DNA from: DASUAS01 sp963819475
GTDB taxonomy: Bacteria; Actinomycetota; Acidimicrobiia; IMCC26256; DASPTH01
Direction: 5' to 3'
DNA: 64,000 nucleotides
Assembly: GCA_963819475.1 (NCBI GenBank)
Contig: CAWFWE010000002.1
Span: 1,302,001-1,366,000 of the forward strand
Position 1 is the first letter of the stretch, and each line of letters begins with the position of its first letter. The position numbers and the translations under genes are program-made. This document shows, piece by piece, positions 1 through 9,872 of this stretch. The notes beneath the pieces were generated by a model that was not told where the DNA came from, made no database searches, and was given only the letters and a program-made list of their open reading frames with translations.

Positions 1-1
1 G

Positions 2-1357
2 GCGGACCTCATGCTCATCTGGCCCGAAGCCAAGGGGTGGCCGCAGCACATCGGGGCACTGGCCATCCTCGACGGCTGGGGGCTCCTCGACCCCGATGGT
101 CGCGTCCTGATCGAGGCCGCCCGAGAGCACATCGGCCGACGGTTGCACCTCGTGCCCCGCTTCTGTCAGCTCCTGCGCTCACCGAGCGTCGGGCTCGGGT
201 GGCCGCTGTGGGTGGACGCACCATCCGTCGATGTCACCGAACACGTCGGGGTTTTCCCCGTCGCATCGCCGGGTGGCGACACCGAGGTGCTACGTGCGTG
301 CGAGACGCTCCGTCGCCGCCCGCTCCCGCGCTCGCGGCCGTTGTGGGAGATGTGGTTCCTCCCTGGCTTGTCCGACGGCCGGGTCGGGCTCTTCATGAAG
401 GTGCACCACGCCATCGCCGACGGCGTTGCCGGTGTCGCCACGCTCGGCGCGTTCGTGGACACCGTGCCCGAGCCTCCGGAGACGACCGCACCGCCATGGA
501 CGCCGGTGCCGATGCCGTCCAGGAGCGATCTGTTGGTGGATAACCTGCGCCGGCGGCGCCACGAGGTCGAGCGCGCGCTCGCGGCGCTCACCCATCCGAT
601 TGGCACGCTTCGGCGCCTACGGCGAGCGTGGCCGGCGATGCGTGAGATGTTCGCGGAAGGGCGCGCTCCGCAGAGCAGCGTCAACCGCCCTATCGGCTCG
701 GATCGCAGGCTGGCGATCATCCGCAGCAACCTCGGTGTCGCCCAGGAGATCGCACACGCCCACCACGCCAAGGTCAACGACGTCCTGTTGGCCGCGGTGG
801 CCCACGGCTACCGCGCGCTGCTCCAGGCCCGCGGGGAGCAGGTCGAGGATCTCGTTCTGCGGGCATTCGTTCCGGTGTCGCTGCACCAGGAGCACCCGGG
901 TGAAGCGCGGGGCAACGTCGACGCTGGGATGGTGGTGCCACTTCCGATCGGTGAACCGGATGATGTCCGACTGCTCGAACGGATCGCCGCGGAGAGCGCC
1001 GTCAGAAAGACGAAGAGCCGACCGCCGGCGGGAATCCTCTTCCGAAGCATCGTCGTCCAGCGTGTGTTCCTCCTCTTCATGCCCCATCAGCGGATCATGA
1101 ACGCGTACGTCGCCGACGTTCCCGGACCACCCGTCCCCCTCTACTTTGCCGGCACTCCGATACGTGAGCTCTTTCCGCTGGTTCCCATCACGGCCAACCT
1201 CTCGATCGGGGTGGGCGCCCTGTCGTACGCGGAGCAGTTCAACATCACCGTGGTGGCCGATCGCGACCTCTGCACGGACCTGGGCGTCTTCGTCGACGGT
1301 ATGAGGCGCTCACTCGATGCTCTCGCTGCTGTTTCCGTTCCCCCTCGCGCATCGTGA
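2..1357 (+). CDS. Wax ester synthase/diacylglycerol acyltransferase (WS/DGAT), 5' partial
   Basis: Acyltransferase that uses acyl-CoA to esterify a fatty alcohol or diacylglycerol, giving storage wax esters or triacylglycerol. The catalytic motif HHAIADG (HHxxxDG) lies about 132-138 residues after the first in-frame ATG (position 11), and RPLWEMW precedes it. The C-terminal part has the family's VADVPGPPVPLYFAG segment, and the roughly 450-residue length fits. The frame is open to the window edge, there is no ribosome site before position 11, and family members normally carry a few more N-terminal residues, so the true start probably lies upstream. The family is typical of lipid-storing actinomycetes. 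Substrate choice cannot be read from the sequence. Confidence 0.9.
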   Translation, partial: ADLMLIWPEAKGWPQHIGALAILDGWGLLDPDGRVLIEAAREHIGRRLHLVPRFCQLLRSPSVGLGWPLWVDAPSVDVTEHVGVFPVASPGGDTEVLRACETLRRRPLPRSRPLWEMWFLPGLSDGRVGLFMKVHHAIADGVAGVATLGAFVDTVPEPPETTAPPWTPVPMPSRSDLLVDNLRRRRHEVERALAALTHPIGTLRRLRRAWPAMREMFAEGRAPQSSVNRPIGSDRRLAIIRSNLGVAQEIAHAHHAKVNDVLLAAVAHGYRALLQARGEQVEDLVLRAFVPVSLHQEHPGEARGNVDAGMVVPLPIGEPDDVRLLERIAAESAVRKTKSRPPAGILFRSIVVQRVFLLFMPHQRIMNAYVADVPGPPVPLYFAGTPIRELFPLVPITANLSIGVGALSYAEQFNITVVADRDLCTDLGVFVDGMRRSLDALAAVSVPPRAS

Positions 1358-1516
1358 CGCGTACGGGATCGAACATCGACCTCGATCTGCATTCGTCCGA
1401 GCCCGCGAGAGGCTTCGATTCGGTGATGACGGAAGGTCTGAGCGCATCGACGGCTGGTTGATGACAAGCGGACCTGACGATCGAAACGCCGGTTCAGGTG
1501 CCGTACGCCCGCGTCA

Positions 1517-2353
1517 TTACTCAGGCGCGATCGTTGGCAAAAGCGCGCGGACGGGCGCGATGACGTCTTGTGGTGCATTGCCGATTCGTACGTGATCCTT
1601 GGCGTCATACGGCAACAGGTTCAATATGTGTTGGATGGCGGCAAGCCGTCCCACCCGCTTGTTGTTGTTATTCACGAACCACCATGGTGTTTCGGGAGTA
1701 TCCGTCTGGCGGAACAGCTCGAGCGCCGCGAGCGTGTAGTCCTCCCAGAGCGACGGGGCTCCTTCATCAAGCGCGCTGAGTTTCCAGTGCTTCAACGGAT
1801 CTTCGCGGCGCGCCCGGAGGCGACGCGCTTGCTCCTCGCGTCCGACTGAGAGCCAGATCTTGATCAGGTGAATACCATCGTCGACGAGGAACCGCTCGAA
1901 GGGCACGACTTGCTCGAAGAATCGTGCAACCTCTTCGGCCGTTGCAAAGCCCATGACCCGTTCGATGCCGGCCCGGTTGTACCAGGATCGATCGAAGAAG
2001 GTGACCTCGCCACGCGTGGGAAGCTGTTCTACGTATCGCTGGAAGTACCACTGCCCGCTCTCCGTCTCGTTGGGAACCGGAAGAGCAACGTGACGTGCAA
2101 AGCGCGGATTCATGTGCTCCCGCATGCGCTGGATCGTGCCGCCCTTACCGGCCGTGTCGCGTCCTTCGAAGAGGATAAGCACACGCTCTCCACTCGCCCG
2201 TGCCCACTGTTGCGCATTCACCAACTCGATCTGGAGCTCGACGAGTCGGGCCGCGTACTCGCTCCGCTTGATCTTCTCGGGTGTTGGGAGGACGGGATGG
2301 CCCCATTCGTCACGGGGGAGTGCCTCTAGGAATGCGGTGTAGAAGTCGTCCAT
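1517..2353 (-). CDS. ppk2: Polyphosphate kinase 2 (PPK2 family)
   Basis: Transfers phosphate between inorganic polyphosphate and nucleotides in the cytoplasm. The 278-residue protein shows the Walker A-like GRDTAGKGG (about 64-72) and the lid/Walker B segment FDRSWYNRAGIERVMGF (about 120-136), both diagnostic of PPK2 and closest to the one-domain class that phosphorylates nucleoside diphosphates. The start at 2353 is chosen because CTGGAGCACTC precedes the ATG; upstream in-frame starts give non-conserved residues and have no ribosome site. It converges on the acyltransferase gene across a short gap. The phosphate transporter 2 kb away fits a phosphate/polyphosphate theme, but the two are not in one operon. 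Confidence 0.93.
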   Translation of the reverse strand: MDDFYTAFLEALPRDEWGHPVLPTPEKIKRSEYAARLVELQIELVNAQQWARASGERVLILFEGRDTAGKGGTIQRMREHMNPRFARHVALPVPNETESGQWYFQRYVEQLPTRGEVTFFDRSWYNRAGIERVMGFATAEEVARFFEQVVPFERFLVDDGIHLIKIWLSVGREEQARRLRARREDPLKHWKLSALDEGAPSLWEDYTLAALELFRQTDTPETPWWFVNNNNKRVGRLAAIQHILNLLPYDAKDHVRIGNAPQDVIAPVRALLPTIAPE

Positions 2354-2525
2354 GAGTGCTCCAGGACCGCGCACGACACCTACCTCGGTCGCAGCCGAAT
2401 GCGCACGCAGCACCGCGTCGGCCTGCCATTGATGGTCCATTGATAACCCACGCCGCGCCAGGCACGAACATCCTCCCTGCGGCTCGGCATGCGGCCGGGT
2501 CCCGCATTCGGTGCGGGACCACTTG

Positions 2526-2789
2526 CTAGCCGCGCAGCGCGTCGCGCCGACGCCGGTACTCGTCTTCGTCGATCTCGCCGCGGGCAAGGCGTTCTGCGAG
2601 CAGGTCCTCTGCTGTGGTCCGTCGCCCCGTCGAAGCTCCCGAGTCAGTGTGGTGTCGGACAAGCAAGTAGACGAGGAACCCGATGAACGCGAGGAACAGC
2701 AGCCACCCGATCCCCATGACCCACCACCATCCCCCGTTCATGTGGTTGCCGTCGCCGTCCCACATCTGCGCGAGCAATAGTGCGAACAC
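2526..2789 (-). CDS. Small SHOCT-domain membrane protein
   Basis: 87-residue protein with one hydrophobic span (about residues 21-45, rich in Trp, Leu and Phe) followed by a C-terminal SHOCT module of about 28 residues containing AEDLLAERLARGEIDEDEY. SHOCT is a short helical oligomerisation or tethering domain of uncertain role, usually at the end of small membrane proteins in actinobacteria. The GTG start at 2789 is supported by TTGGAGG four bases upstream. An internal ATG nine codons later is a possible alternative. No operon partner is evident, and the specific function is unknown. Confidence 0.8.
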   Translation of the reverse strand: MFALLLAQMWDGDGNHMNGGWWWVMGIGWLLFLAFIGFLVYLLVRHHTDSGASTGRRTTAEDLLAERLARGEIDEDEYRRRRDALRG

Positions 2790-3049
2790 ATGTCCTCCAA
2801 GTTCGACGCATTTGCGAGTGTGAACGGAAGCCCTTCGTCAATGTCGTCGCGTGTCTACCGAGTCTTGTCTCGTTCGAACGCGACGCGGCAGAGGCCAAGG
2901 TCCCTCATGGCCGGGGTCCGTGAGGCTCGGGGGCCACCCATAGCTGCCTGATTGAGTGTCTGAACCGCCCTGGGGACGAGCCCGAGTCGGAACTCCGAGA
3001 AACGCCCGTCTTCGCAGGGTTGCTCGGCGAGCGAGTCGTCCCACCGGGT

Positions 3050-3571
3050 TCAGGGCACGGTCACGTTGAGCTTCATGCCGAGGCGGTAATGGCCTCGCAG
3101 GTTGCACACGGCGACATAGTGCCCCGGAACCAGCGACGAGGTCGTGAAGCTCTTCGTCCCTCCCGCTTTCAGGGGGCTTCCGCTGTCGGCGACGTTGGTG
3201 AGGAGGGGCGACTCCTCGTTGACGTCGCCGTCCGCACTCAACGGCAGGCGGTCGGCGGGCAAGGCGGTCTTGAAGATGACAATCTCGTGCGGGACAGTGC
3301 CATTGTTGGTGTAGCCGATCGTGTGTTTGCCGGTCTTGAGCGTCGTCGGTATCAGCACCTTGAAGTCGACCGTGCTCGCCTGCACGTCACCGGCGGGACC
3401 GGAGGAGCCCTTCACGGCGTACGCGATCACCACCGCGACCGTCGAGGCCAGGAGCAGCGCGGCCACGGTGATGAGCATGAAGCGCAGGTCGCGCCAGCCC
3501 CGGCGCGATTCCTGCCTGCGCACCCGCGCTGACGATGGAGCGGCCGGAGGTGGTTCCGTGGCGACGATCAT
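3050..3571 (-). CDS. Membrane-anchored cupredoxin-like protein
   Basis: 173-residue protein with a cytoplasmic basic N-terminus, one membrane span (about 31-52) and an extracytoplasmic cupredoxin domain. All four type I copper ligands are visible: His95 in TVPHEIVIF, then Cys156, His161 and Met166 in CNLRGHYRLGM. This supports a copper electron carrier or copper-binding protein on the outer face of the membrane. The ATG at 3571 starts just before a polar Pro/Ala-rich stretch; its ribosome site is weak, and the frame extends upstream as low-complexity translation that I exclude. It stands alone. The redox partner is unknown. Confidence 0.85.
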   Translation of the reverse strand: MIVATEPPPAAPSSARVRRQESRRGWRDLRFMLITVAALLLASTVAVVIAYAVKGSSGPAGDVQASTVDFKVLIPTTLKTGKHTIGYTNNGTVPHEIVIFKTALPADRLPLSADGDVNEESPLLTNVADSGSPLKAGGTKSFTTSSLVPGHYVAVCNLRGHYRLGMKLNVTVP

Positions 3572-3781
3572 GTTCCGATCGTGCGCAAACGCCGCGCTCG
3601 CTCCCAGGGGACAAAGTCCCGGGCCGCGCCTAGCACCGAATGGATGTGGAGAGCGATTCCCCGAGGAAAATTCGGAGCGCGCAGATTGCCTGCTCTGGAG
3701 CACCGTCGGGCTCCCGCGTGTCAAGATTCTCCCGTAGGCCTGTGTTCCAGGCTGGGTCATCGGCGGAGACACGGCGGTGTA

Positions 3782-4117
3782 TCGGGGGCATATGAAGTAA
3801 CGGTGGAGGTCGATCGCGGCGCTCGAACCGGACAGAGAGTATTTCGTGCTCGCGTCGAGCATCCCGCCGCTCAGCAGGTCCTCGACGAGTCGAGACTGTT
3901 CAAAGGTGCAAGCGAGGTGCGCAAACAGCTCGCAAGCGCCACCCTGTCAGTCTGGGCCGATGAGGACGCACTCCTGGCGTTCGCCGACGGGAGTCTGCAT
4001 CGCGATCTCAGGGCGGACTTGGCACCGGAAATGGGCGCGACGAAGTTCGTGCGGTGGACGATCAAGGGGTCTGCTGGACGTCCGTCGTGGCGTGACGCGA
4101 TGAATCGTCTGGGTTGA
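3782..4117 (+). pseudogene. Possible small coding remnant without a start codon
   Basis: The frame reads as a plausible globular polypeptide of about 110 residues (YEVTVEVDRG near the start, FVRWTIKG near the end) with genome-like third-position G/C bias, unlike the other frames here. No ATG or GTG with a ribosome site lies near the apparent N-terminus; the first in-frame GTG is at 3803, inside a predicted strand. It may be an unrecognised small protein using an unusual start, or a gene whose 5' end decayed. I recognise no family. Confidence 0.3.
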
Positions 4118-4164
4118 GCGAAGCCGCTGCCGCAGTTCGACCTTGCCGGGCCTGGCCGGGTGTC

Positions 4165-4317
4165 TCAATGACGCCCTGCCGCCGGTTCCGGTTGGCTTCT
4201 GAGCGAAGTGGCCGCGGGTCGGGTTCTCGCCGCGGCGTGGCTCGAAAGAGGCACGAGGTGGATGAGGCCGAACACCGCCGCCAGACCGATGCCGGCATAG
4301 AGCAGGAAGCGCTTCAT
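4165..4317 (-). pseudogene. N-terminal fragment resembling a haem-binding domain protein
   Basis: 50 residues: a basic start, one hydrophobic span and an IHLVPLSSH segment after the span. This matches the layout of the intact CxxCH protein at 14806-15288, which has LIQLVPYRV after its span. The reading frame stops before any CxxCH site. There is no clear ribosome site. I interpret it as the stub of a second haem-binding domain protein; it could also be a small membrane peptide. Confidence 0.35.
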
Positions 4318-4428
4318 GCACGCATTGTCTTTCCGACGCAGACAGCATCCGAGAGCGAAGGTCCTCGACCGCGGTTCAGCCTCGCCTGGGACGTTCGCCC
4401 CTCGCGAGCCGCGTATCGATCGAGAGAA

Positions 4429-5544
4429 ATGCAAGCCGAAAACAAGTTTCCCTCGAGGACACCGGATGGGCGTCGACACACGCCCTCGACGGGGCTCCGC
4501 CTCGCACCGGGCCAGACGTACCAGACTCTGCCGGTGACCGCTCCGCTTGTCATCTCGGTTGGGATGGCGCTCGCGTTCGCGTTCACGAACGGCTTGCACG
4601 ACGCCGCCAACGCGATCGCAACGCTCGTCGCGACCCGAGCAGCCCAGCCCGGTCCTGCAATCGTGCTCGCGGCGTTGGGCAACGTCGTCGGACCGCTCAT
4701 CTTGGGAACCGCGGTCGCAGATACCATCGCCGGGATTGTCACCGTTCCCAACGACGAGGTGGTCTTCGTGCTGAGTGCGGCGCTGACCGGTGCGGTGGCG
4801 TGGAACGCGATCACTTGGTGGCGGGCGCTCCCGTCGAGTTCGGGCCATGCACTGCTCGGCGGGTTGGTCGGCGCCGCGCTCGCCGAGGGCGGGACTGGTG
4901 CAGTCAACTGGGGAGGGTTCGACGGGATCAAGCCGGTTGGCGTGCTGGGCGTGATGGGCGTGCTCGCATTGGCGCCCATCTTCGGCCTCTTCGCGGGCCT
5001 CGTCGTGAACCGATCGGCGCGTCGTCTCGCAAGCCGCGCGACGAGCCGTGTGCGCGGGCCGGTACGCGTCGGGCAATGGACGATGTCGGGCGGACTCGCG
5101 TTGACCCATGGCGCCAACGATGCGCAGAAGTCGATTGGAGTCGTCGCGGCGCTACTCGTCGCGGCAGGCGAGACCTCCCACCTGGCATCGCCGCTCTGGG
5201 CGGAACTTGCCTGCGGCGCCGCGCTCACCGCCGGTACGACGCTGGGCGGTTGGCCGATCATCCGCACGATCGGCAGACGGATCGCTCGCCTTCGACCGCT
5301 CGACGCGCTGTCGAGCCAGACCGGCTCCACGGCCGTGCTCCTGGGAGCATCGCTCATCGGTGCACCGGTCAGCACCACCCAGGTGGTGACCTCATCAGTC
5401 GTCGGGGTCGCGGGCGGGCGGCGACGCTGGCGGCACGTCCATTGGCCACTCGTGCGCACAATGGCCTTGGCCTGGCTGGTCACCATCCCCGCCTCAGCCG
5501 CAATGGCGGCCCTCGCCCTGCTGCCTTGGAGGTGGCTCACTTGA
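4429..5544 (+). CDS. pit: PiT-family inorganic phosphate transporter
   Basis: Integral membrane low-affinity phosphate (or metal-phosphate) symporter. The 371-residue protein has about ten hydrophobic spans and both PiT signature repeats: FTNGLHDAANAIATLVATRA near the N-terminus and THGANDAQKSIG in the middle. The ATG at 4429 follows a GA-rich stretch; a GTG at 4534 right before the first span is an alternative. The stop codon overlaps the start of the next gene, a DUF47 protein, the usual regulator-like partner of PiT transporters, so the two are translationally coupled. Confidence 0.92.
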   Translation: MQAENKFPSRTPDGRRHTPSTGLRLAPGQTYQTLPVTAPLVISVGMALAFAFTNGLHDAANAIATLVATRAAQPGPAIVLAALGNVVGPLILGTAVADTIAGIVTVPNDEVVFVLSAALTGAVAWNAITWWRALPSSSGHALLGGLVGAALAEGGTGAVNWGGFDGIKPVGVLGVMGVLALAPIFGLFAGLVVNRSARRLASRATSRVRGPVRVGQWTMSGGLALTHGANDAQKSIGVVAALLVAAGETSHLASPLWAELACGAALTAGTTLGGWPIIRTIGRRIARLRPLDALSSQTGSTAVLLGASLIGAPVSTTQVVTSSVVGVAGGRRRWRHVHWPLVRTMALAWLVTIPASAAMAALALLPWRWLT

Positions 5545-6149
5545 GCAAGCACTGGTTCCTCCCCAAGAACCCCGACCTCCTCGGGCTCCTCTGCGAACAA
5601 GCGGCGATCACCGTCGACGGAATGCACGCGCTCGTCGAATGGGCTGAAGGTGAGACCGCCGCGGCGGACCACGTACGCGAGTACGAGCATCATGCCGACG
5701 ACAAGAAGCGCCAACTCTGGCGGGAGCTACGCGACGCGTTCTCGCCACCGATCGACGCGGAAGACCTCTACTCACTCTCGTCCGATCTCGACGAAGTCCT
5801 CAACGCCGGCAAGAACCTCGTCCGCGAACTCGAGGTGATGAAACTCACGCCTGACGGTCCCACGCACGAGATGACCCTCCTGCTCGCCGAGGCGACGCAG
5901 CACCTCGCCGACGCCTTCGTACGACTCGGCAAGGCCGAAGGCGACGCCACCGAGTGCGCCGATGCTGCGGTCAAGAGCGCCCGACGCGTCGAGCACGTCT
6001 ACCGATCAGCAATGTCGGCCTTGCTCGGGGTGGACGACCTCCGCGAGGTCATGGGACGGCGCGAGGTCTACCGGCGACTTTCCCGCATGGGCGACCACAT
6101 TCACGCAGTCGCCGAGCGCATCTGGTACGCAGTCATGAAGGAGGCCTGA
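5541..6149 (+). CDS. DUF47 (PhoU-like) partner of PiT transporter
   Basis: 202-residue all-helical protein of the DUF47/PhoU-like family, which is encoded next to PiT transporters and thought to control them. Visible features are a Glu/His/Asp-rich helical pattern, EYEHHADDKKRQLWREL near residue 50, and a closing RLSRMGDHIHAVAERIW segment. The start is TTG at 5541: GGAGG lies eight bases upstream, inside the end of the transporter gene, and the TTG overlaps its TGA stop as TTGA. The tight overlap indicates one operon. Confidence 0.9.
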   Translation: MSKHWFLPKNPDLLGLLCEQAAITVDGMHALVEWAEGETAAADHVREYEHHADDKKRQLWRELRDAFSPPIDAEDLYSLSSDLDEVLNAGKNLVRELEVMKLTPDGPTHEMTLLLAEATQHLADAFVRLGKAEGDATECADAAVKSARRVEHVYRSAMSALLGVDDLREVMGRREVYRRLSRMGDHIHAVAERIWYAVMKEA

Positions 6150-6444
6150 AGAAAGGTCGCCGAACCCTCCGCGCGATAGTTGCTCTCAGGAAGTCCGTCG
6201 TCGAGTTCGGCACGTGCCTCCGCTCGGTCCTCGGCGACGAACCGAAAGCGCCAGACCGGATCGCCTCCTGGGCGAAAGAGGCGGCTGCCTTGCGCGAGAT
6301 CTCCCGCATCGTGCGCAACTCCGCGTTCTCCTGCGCAACCGACTGGTGACGTTTGGCCCTGTTGCTGTGACGACCTCGGCGGCAGAGTGCGGAGTAGTGC
6401 CCGGAGCGCGCTTGCGTTGTCGGGGCAGAAGGAAGGGGGCCGAG

Positions 6445-7497
6445 ATGAAGCGTGTCGTCGTGGATCATTTCGGTGGGCCCGAGGTCCTGAAGGTGGTCGA
6501 GGAGGAGGATCCTCGACCGGATCGGGGTGAGGTGCTCGTCAAGGTTCTGGCGGCGGGGGTGTCGTTCACCGATGCCCAGTTGCGCGCCGGTACGTACCTC
6601 CCGGGCGCCCCGAAGCCGCCGTTCACGCCGGGATATGAGCTCGTCGGCGTCGTCGAAGCGCTCGGCCCGGGGTGCTCCAGGCTTCGCGTGGGTGATCGCG
6701 TCGGGGCGCTGACGGTGTGGGGCGCGGACGCGGACCGCGTCTGCGTGCCGGAGTCCGGCGCCGTCGAGGTGCCGGAAGACCTCGATCCGGGGGAGGTCCT
6801 GAGCCTCCTCTTTCCCTATATGACCGCCTACCAGGTGCTCCACCGCACGGCCAAGGCGAAGCGCGGGGAGACGGTGCTCGTGCATGGCGCGGCGGGCAGG
6901 GTCGGCGTCGCGGCGCTCGAGTTGGGAGCGGCGGCCGGGCTTCGCCTCTACGGAACCGCTTCCGCTCGCGACTGCGCCAAGGTCGAGGCGCTCGGCGCGG
7001 TGGCCATCGACTATCAGCACGAGGACTTCCTGGCGCGCGTGCGCGAGGACGCGGGCGGGGTGGACGTCGTCGTCGACAGCCTGGGTGGCCCGATCTCGCT
7101 GCGCTCGTTCCGGGCGCTGCGGCCCGGCGGAAGGCTCGTGGTGTTCGGCCGCTACAACACGCTCAAGGACGGGCACAAGGACTGGCCGGCGGTGATCAAG
7201 TGGTACGCGGCGATCGCGGCCGTCTGGCTCTGGGACAAGCTGTCGCCCCGCCGGCGGGTGTCCGCCTACCACGTCCAGAAGTACCGCGACCGGGCGACAC
7301 GGCGCGACGGAGCAGTCGGCGGGGAGCCGATGGACCCGGAGTGGTTCCGGGAGGACTTCCTCGCGCTGCTCGAGCTGCTTCGTGCGGACCAGATCCACCC
7401 GGTTGTGGCGGAGCGCCTGCCGCTGAGCGAAGCGCGCCACGCGCACGAACTGCTGGAGAGCTCGGCGGCGAAGGGAAAGCTCGTGCTCGTGCCCTAG
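6445..7497 (+). CDS. MDR-superfamily (quinone oxidoreductase-like) dehydrogenase
   Basis: 350-residue NAD(P)-dependent oxidoreductase of the medium-chain dehydrogenase superfamily. It has an N-terminal GroES-like domain (FGGPEVLKVVE, then GYELVGVVEALG) and a Rossmann domain with VLVHGAAGRVGVAALEL as the dinucleotide loop, followed by VVDSLGG and LRPGGRLVVFG. No structural or catalytic zinc cysteine cluster is seen, which favours the quinone reductase-like branch over classical alcohol dehydrogenases. The ATG at 6445 has GGAAGGGGG upstream. It is monocistronic or leads into the GH15 gene 58 bases downstream. The substrate is unknown. Confidence 0.9.
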   Translation: MKRVVVDHFGGPEVLKVVEEEDPRPDRGEVLVKVLAAGVSFTDAQLRAGTYLPGAPKPPFTPGYELVGVVEALGPGCSRLRVGDRVGALTVWGADADRVCVPESGAVEVPEDLDPGEVLSLLFPYMTAYQVLHRTAKAKRGETVLVHGAAGRVGVAALELGAAAGLRLYGTASARDCAKVEALGAVAIDYQHEDFLARVREDAGGVDVVVDSLGGPISLRSFRALRPGGRLVVFGRYNTLKDGHKDWPAVIKWYAAIAAVWLWDKLSPRRRVSAYHVQKYRDRATRRDGAVGGEPMDPEWFREDFLALLELLRADQIHPVVAERLPLSEARHAHELLESSAAKGKLVLVP

Positions 7498-7555
7498 CGC
7501 CGACCAAGATCGTTTTCTTGGTGCGGACGTCCGCGCCGGGTCGAGGAGGTGGGTC

Positions 7556-9386
7556 GTGTCCGGTGGAGTTCGGGGGGCGCGACGGCCGCGCTACCTGCCG
7601 ATCGCCGAGCACGGCCTGATCGGCGACCTGCACACCGTCGCGCTCGTCGGCACTGACGGGACGATCGACTGGTGGTGCTGCCCGCGGTTCGACTCGCCGA
7701 GCGTGTTCGCGGCGATTCTCGACGCGGACCGCGGGGGCCTGTTCCGTATCTCGCCCGACTGCGACAGCTGGAGTTCCAAACAGCTCTACCTTCCCGACAC
7801 CAACGTCTTGATCACTCGCTTCTTGACACCTGACGGCGTGGGCGAGGTACAGGACTTCATGCCGCCTCCGCGTACCGGCGAGGCCGCGCACCGTCACCGC
7901 ATGATCCGCCGGATCGTCGCCGTGCGCGGGCAGATGCCGTTCCTCGTCGACTTCGCCCCGCGTTTCGACTACGGGCGTGCGCACCACGATGTCGCGCTTA
8001 CCCCGTACTGCGCCCGCTTCCGTTCTTCCGAGCTGACACTCAGCCTCTCGACGCACTGCCCGTTGGAGATCGTCGACGGCGACGTCCACGCGCGCATCGC
8101 CCTCCGGGCCGGGGAAACGGCGACCTTCGTGCTCGAGCGCCTCGAGCCTGATGAGATGCCCATGGCGTACTCCGATCCCGACGATCGCTGCCGACTTCGA
8201 CGCGACCGTGGCGTTTTGGCGGCGTTGGCTGCGTCGGTCGCGCTACAGCGGGCGTTGGCGCGAGATGGTGCATCGCTCAGCACTCACCCTCAAACTGCTC
8301 ACCTACGCGCCCACCGGCGCGATCGTTGCCGCGCCCACCACCAGCCTGCCTGAGGTGCTCGGCGGTGCACGCAACTGGGACTACCGCTACACGTGGATGC
8401 GCGACGCCGCCTTCACGCTCTATGCGCTGCTCAGACTCGGGTTCACCGAGGAGGCCGGCGCATTCATGGAGTGGCTGGCAGCGCGGTTCCGTTCCACGGG
8501 TGAGCGCGAGTCGGGCGCACTGCAGATCATGTACGGGATCGACGGACGCGAGGACCTGGCTGAAGTGGAGCTCGCGCACCTGGAGGGCTACATGGGCTCG
8601 GCCCCGGTGCGCATCGGAAACGAGGCGGCGACCCAGTTGCAGCTCGACATCTACGGAGAGCTGATGGACTCCTTCTACCTCTGCAACAAGGCCGGGCTGC
8701 CCGTCTACCACCAAGGCTGGATGGAGCTCACCCGCAACATCGAGTGGCTCATCGACCACTGGGACCAGCCCGACGAAGGGATCTGGGAAACGCGCGGCGG
8801 CCGCAAGAACTACACGTACTCGCGGCTGATGAGCTGGGTCGCGGTCGAGCGCGCGATCCGAGTAGCCCGCCAGCGCGGCTTGCCCGCCGACATCGCCCGC
8901 TGGAGCGCGGTGCGGGACCGCATCTACAACCAGATCATGGAGCGCGGCTGGCACCCCGCCCGACGGGCGTTCGTCCAGCACTACGACACCGACGTGCTCG
9001 ACGCCTCCCTGTTGCTCATGCCCCTCTGCAAGTTCATCGCACCCACCGACCCGCGCTGGCTCTCCACGCTCGACGCCATCACTACGGAGCTGGTCTCCGA
9101 CAGCCTCGTCTACCGCTACAACGTCGACGCGTCGCCCGACGGCCTTGCCGGCAAGGAGGCGACCTTCTCGATGTGCTCCTTCTGGTGGGTGGAGGCCCTC
9201 ACTCGAGCGGGGCGACTCGACGAGGCCCGGCTCGCCTTCGAGAAGATGCTCACCTACGCGAACCACGTCGGGCTGTACGCCGAGGAGATCGGGCCCACCG
9301 GTGAGCAGCTCGGCAACTTCCCCCAAGCCTTCACGCATCTGGCGCTCATCAGCGCGGCCTACAACCTCGACCGCGCACTCGGCTGA
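7556..9386 (+). CDS. Glycoside hydrolase family 15 (glucoamylase/trehalase-like), frameshifted
   Basis: GH15 enzymes hydrolyse alpha-glucosidic bonds; actinobacterial members of about 600 residues are often trehalases. The N-terminal domain (IAEHGLIGDLHTVALV, TIDWWCCPRFDSPSVF) reads in one frame from the GTG at 7556, which has GAGGAGG upstream. The catalytic (alpha/alpha)6 domain reads in the next frame: NWDYRYTWMRDA, EEIGPTGEQLGNFPQAFTH, ending at 9386. The switch lies around 8185-8200, after YSDPDDR and before DFDATVAFWRRWL, and equals one extra base. Both halves are otherwise intact and conserved, so this is either a sequencing error or a very recent mutation. Confidence 0.88.
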
Positions 9387-9533
9387 GCGTCATGGTGTGA
9401 GCTCCCCTCGCGCGTCCCTGGCCACAGCATGTTTCGACGCCGGACGGGTCTTTCGCCTCTGGCGCATCCGCCGCCGTTCCTGGACCTTTCGGGGTGGGTG
9501 GCAGTCAAGCTGCTCAACAGAGGAGGTAACCAG

Positions 9534-9848
9534 ATGGCTGTGATGAGCGTGGCGATCTTGACCGTGAAGCCGGGCCGGTACGAGGACTTCCTGAAGCAAC
9601 AGCGCATGGCGGAGGCGCTGTTGAAGAACGCTGGAGCAAAGAACCTCCGCCTCATAGTTGGGTTGACAGCTGGCGAAGCGTCCGGCTCGATGGTGACCAC
9701 TTGGGAGGCCGACGACTTCACCGAGTACGGCCGGGTGACCGATGCCTTCTTCGGGGGCGGCGGCGCCGAGTTGCTGATGGAGTTGAGTAGCGCCGATTCA
9801 CCGATCGCCGGATGGCAAGGTTCGACTTACGTCGACGTGCCGCACTGA
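9534..9848 (+). CDS. Small dimeric alpha/beta-barrel (ABM-like) protein
   Basis: 104-residue protein starting MSVAILTVKPGRYEDFLKQQ after three residues, with a strand-helix pattern (VAILTVKPGR, SGSMVTTWEADDFTEYGRV) typical of ferredoxin-like dimeric alpha/beta-barrel proteins of the antibiotic biosynthesis monooxygenase type. The ATG at 9534 has an ideal site, AGGAGGTAACCAG. It is followed by a strong hairpin and then another protein of similar fold (10013), so the two may be distant paralogues. No catalytic assignment is possible. Confidence 0.75.
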   Translation: MAVMSVAILTVKPGRYEDFLKQQRMAEALLKNAGAKNLRLIVGLTAGEASGSMVTTWEADDFTEYGRVTDAFFGGGGAELLMELSSADSPIAGWQGSTYVDVPH

Positions 9849-9872
9849 GCACGGAGAGATCCAGTCGGTGCG

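Noticed and set aside
4165..5109. Long minus-strand frame opposite the phosphate transporter
   Set aside because: Arg/His/Asp-rich shadow translation with no family-like sequence except the short haem-anchor part at its end, which is reported separately.
6133..7446. 437-codon minus-strand frame opposite the MDR oxidoreductase
   Set aside because: Arg/Ala/His-rich antisense shadow of the well-conserved oxidoreductase gene.
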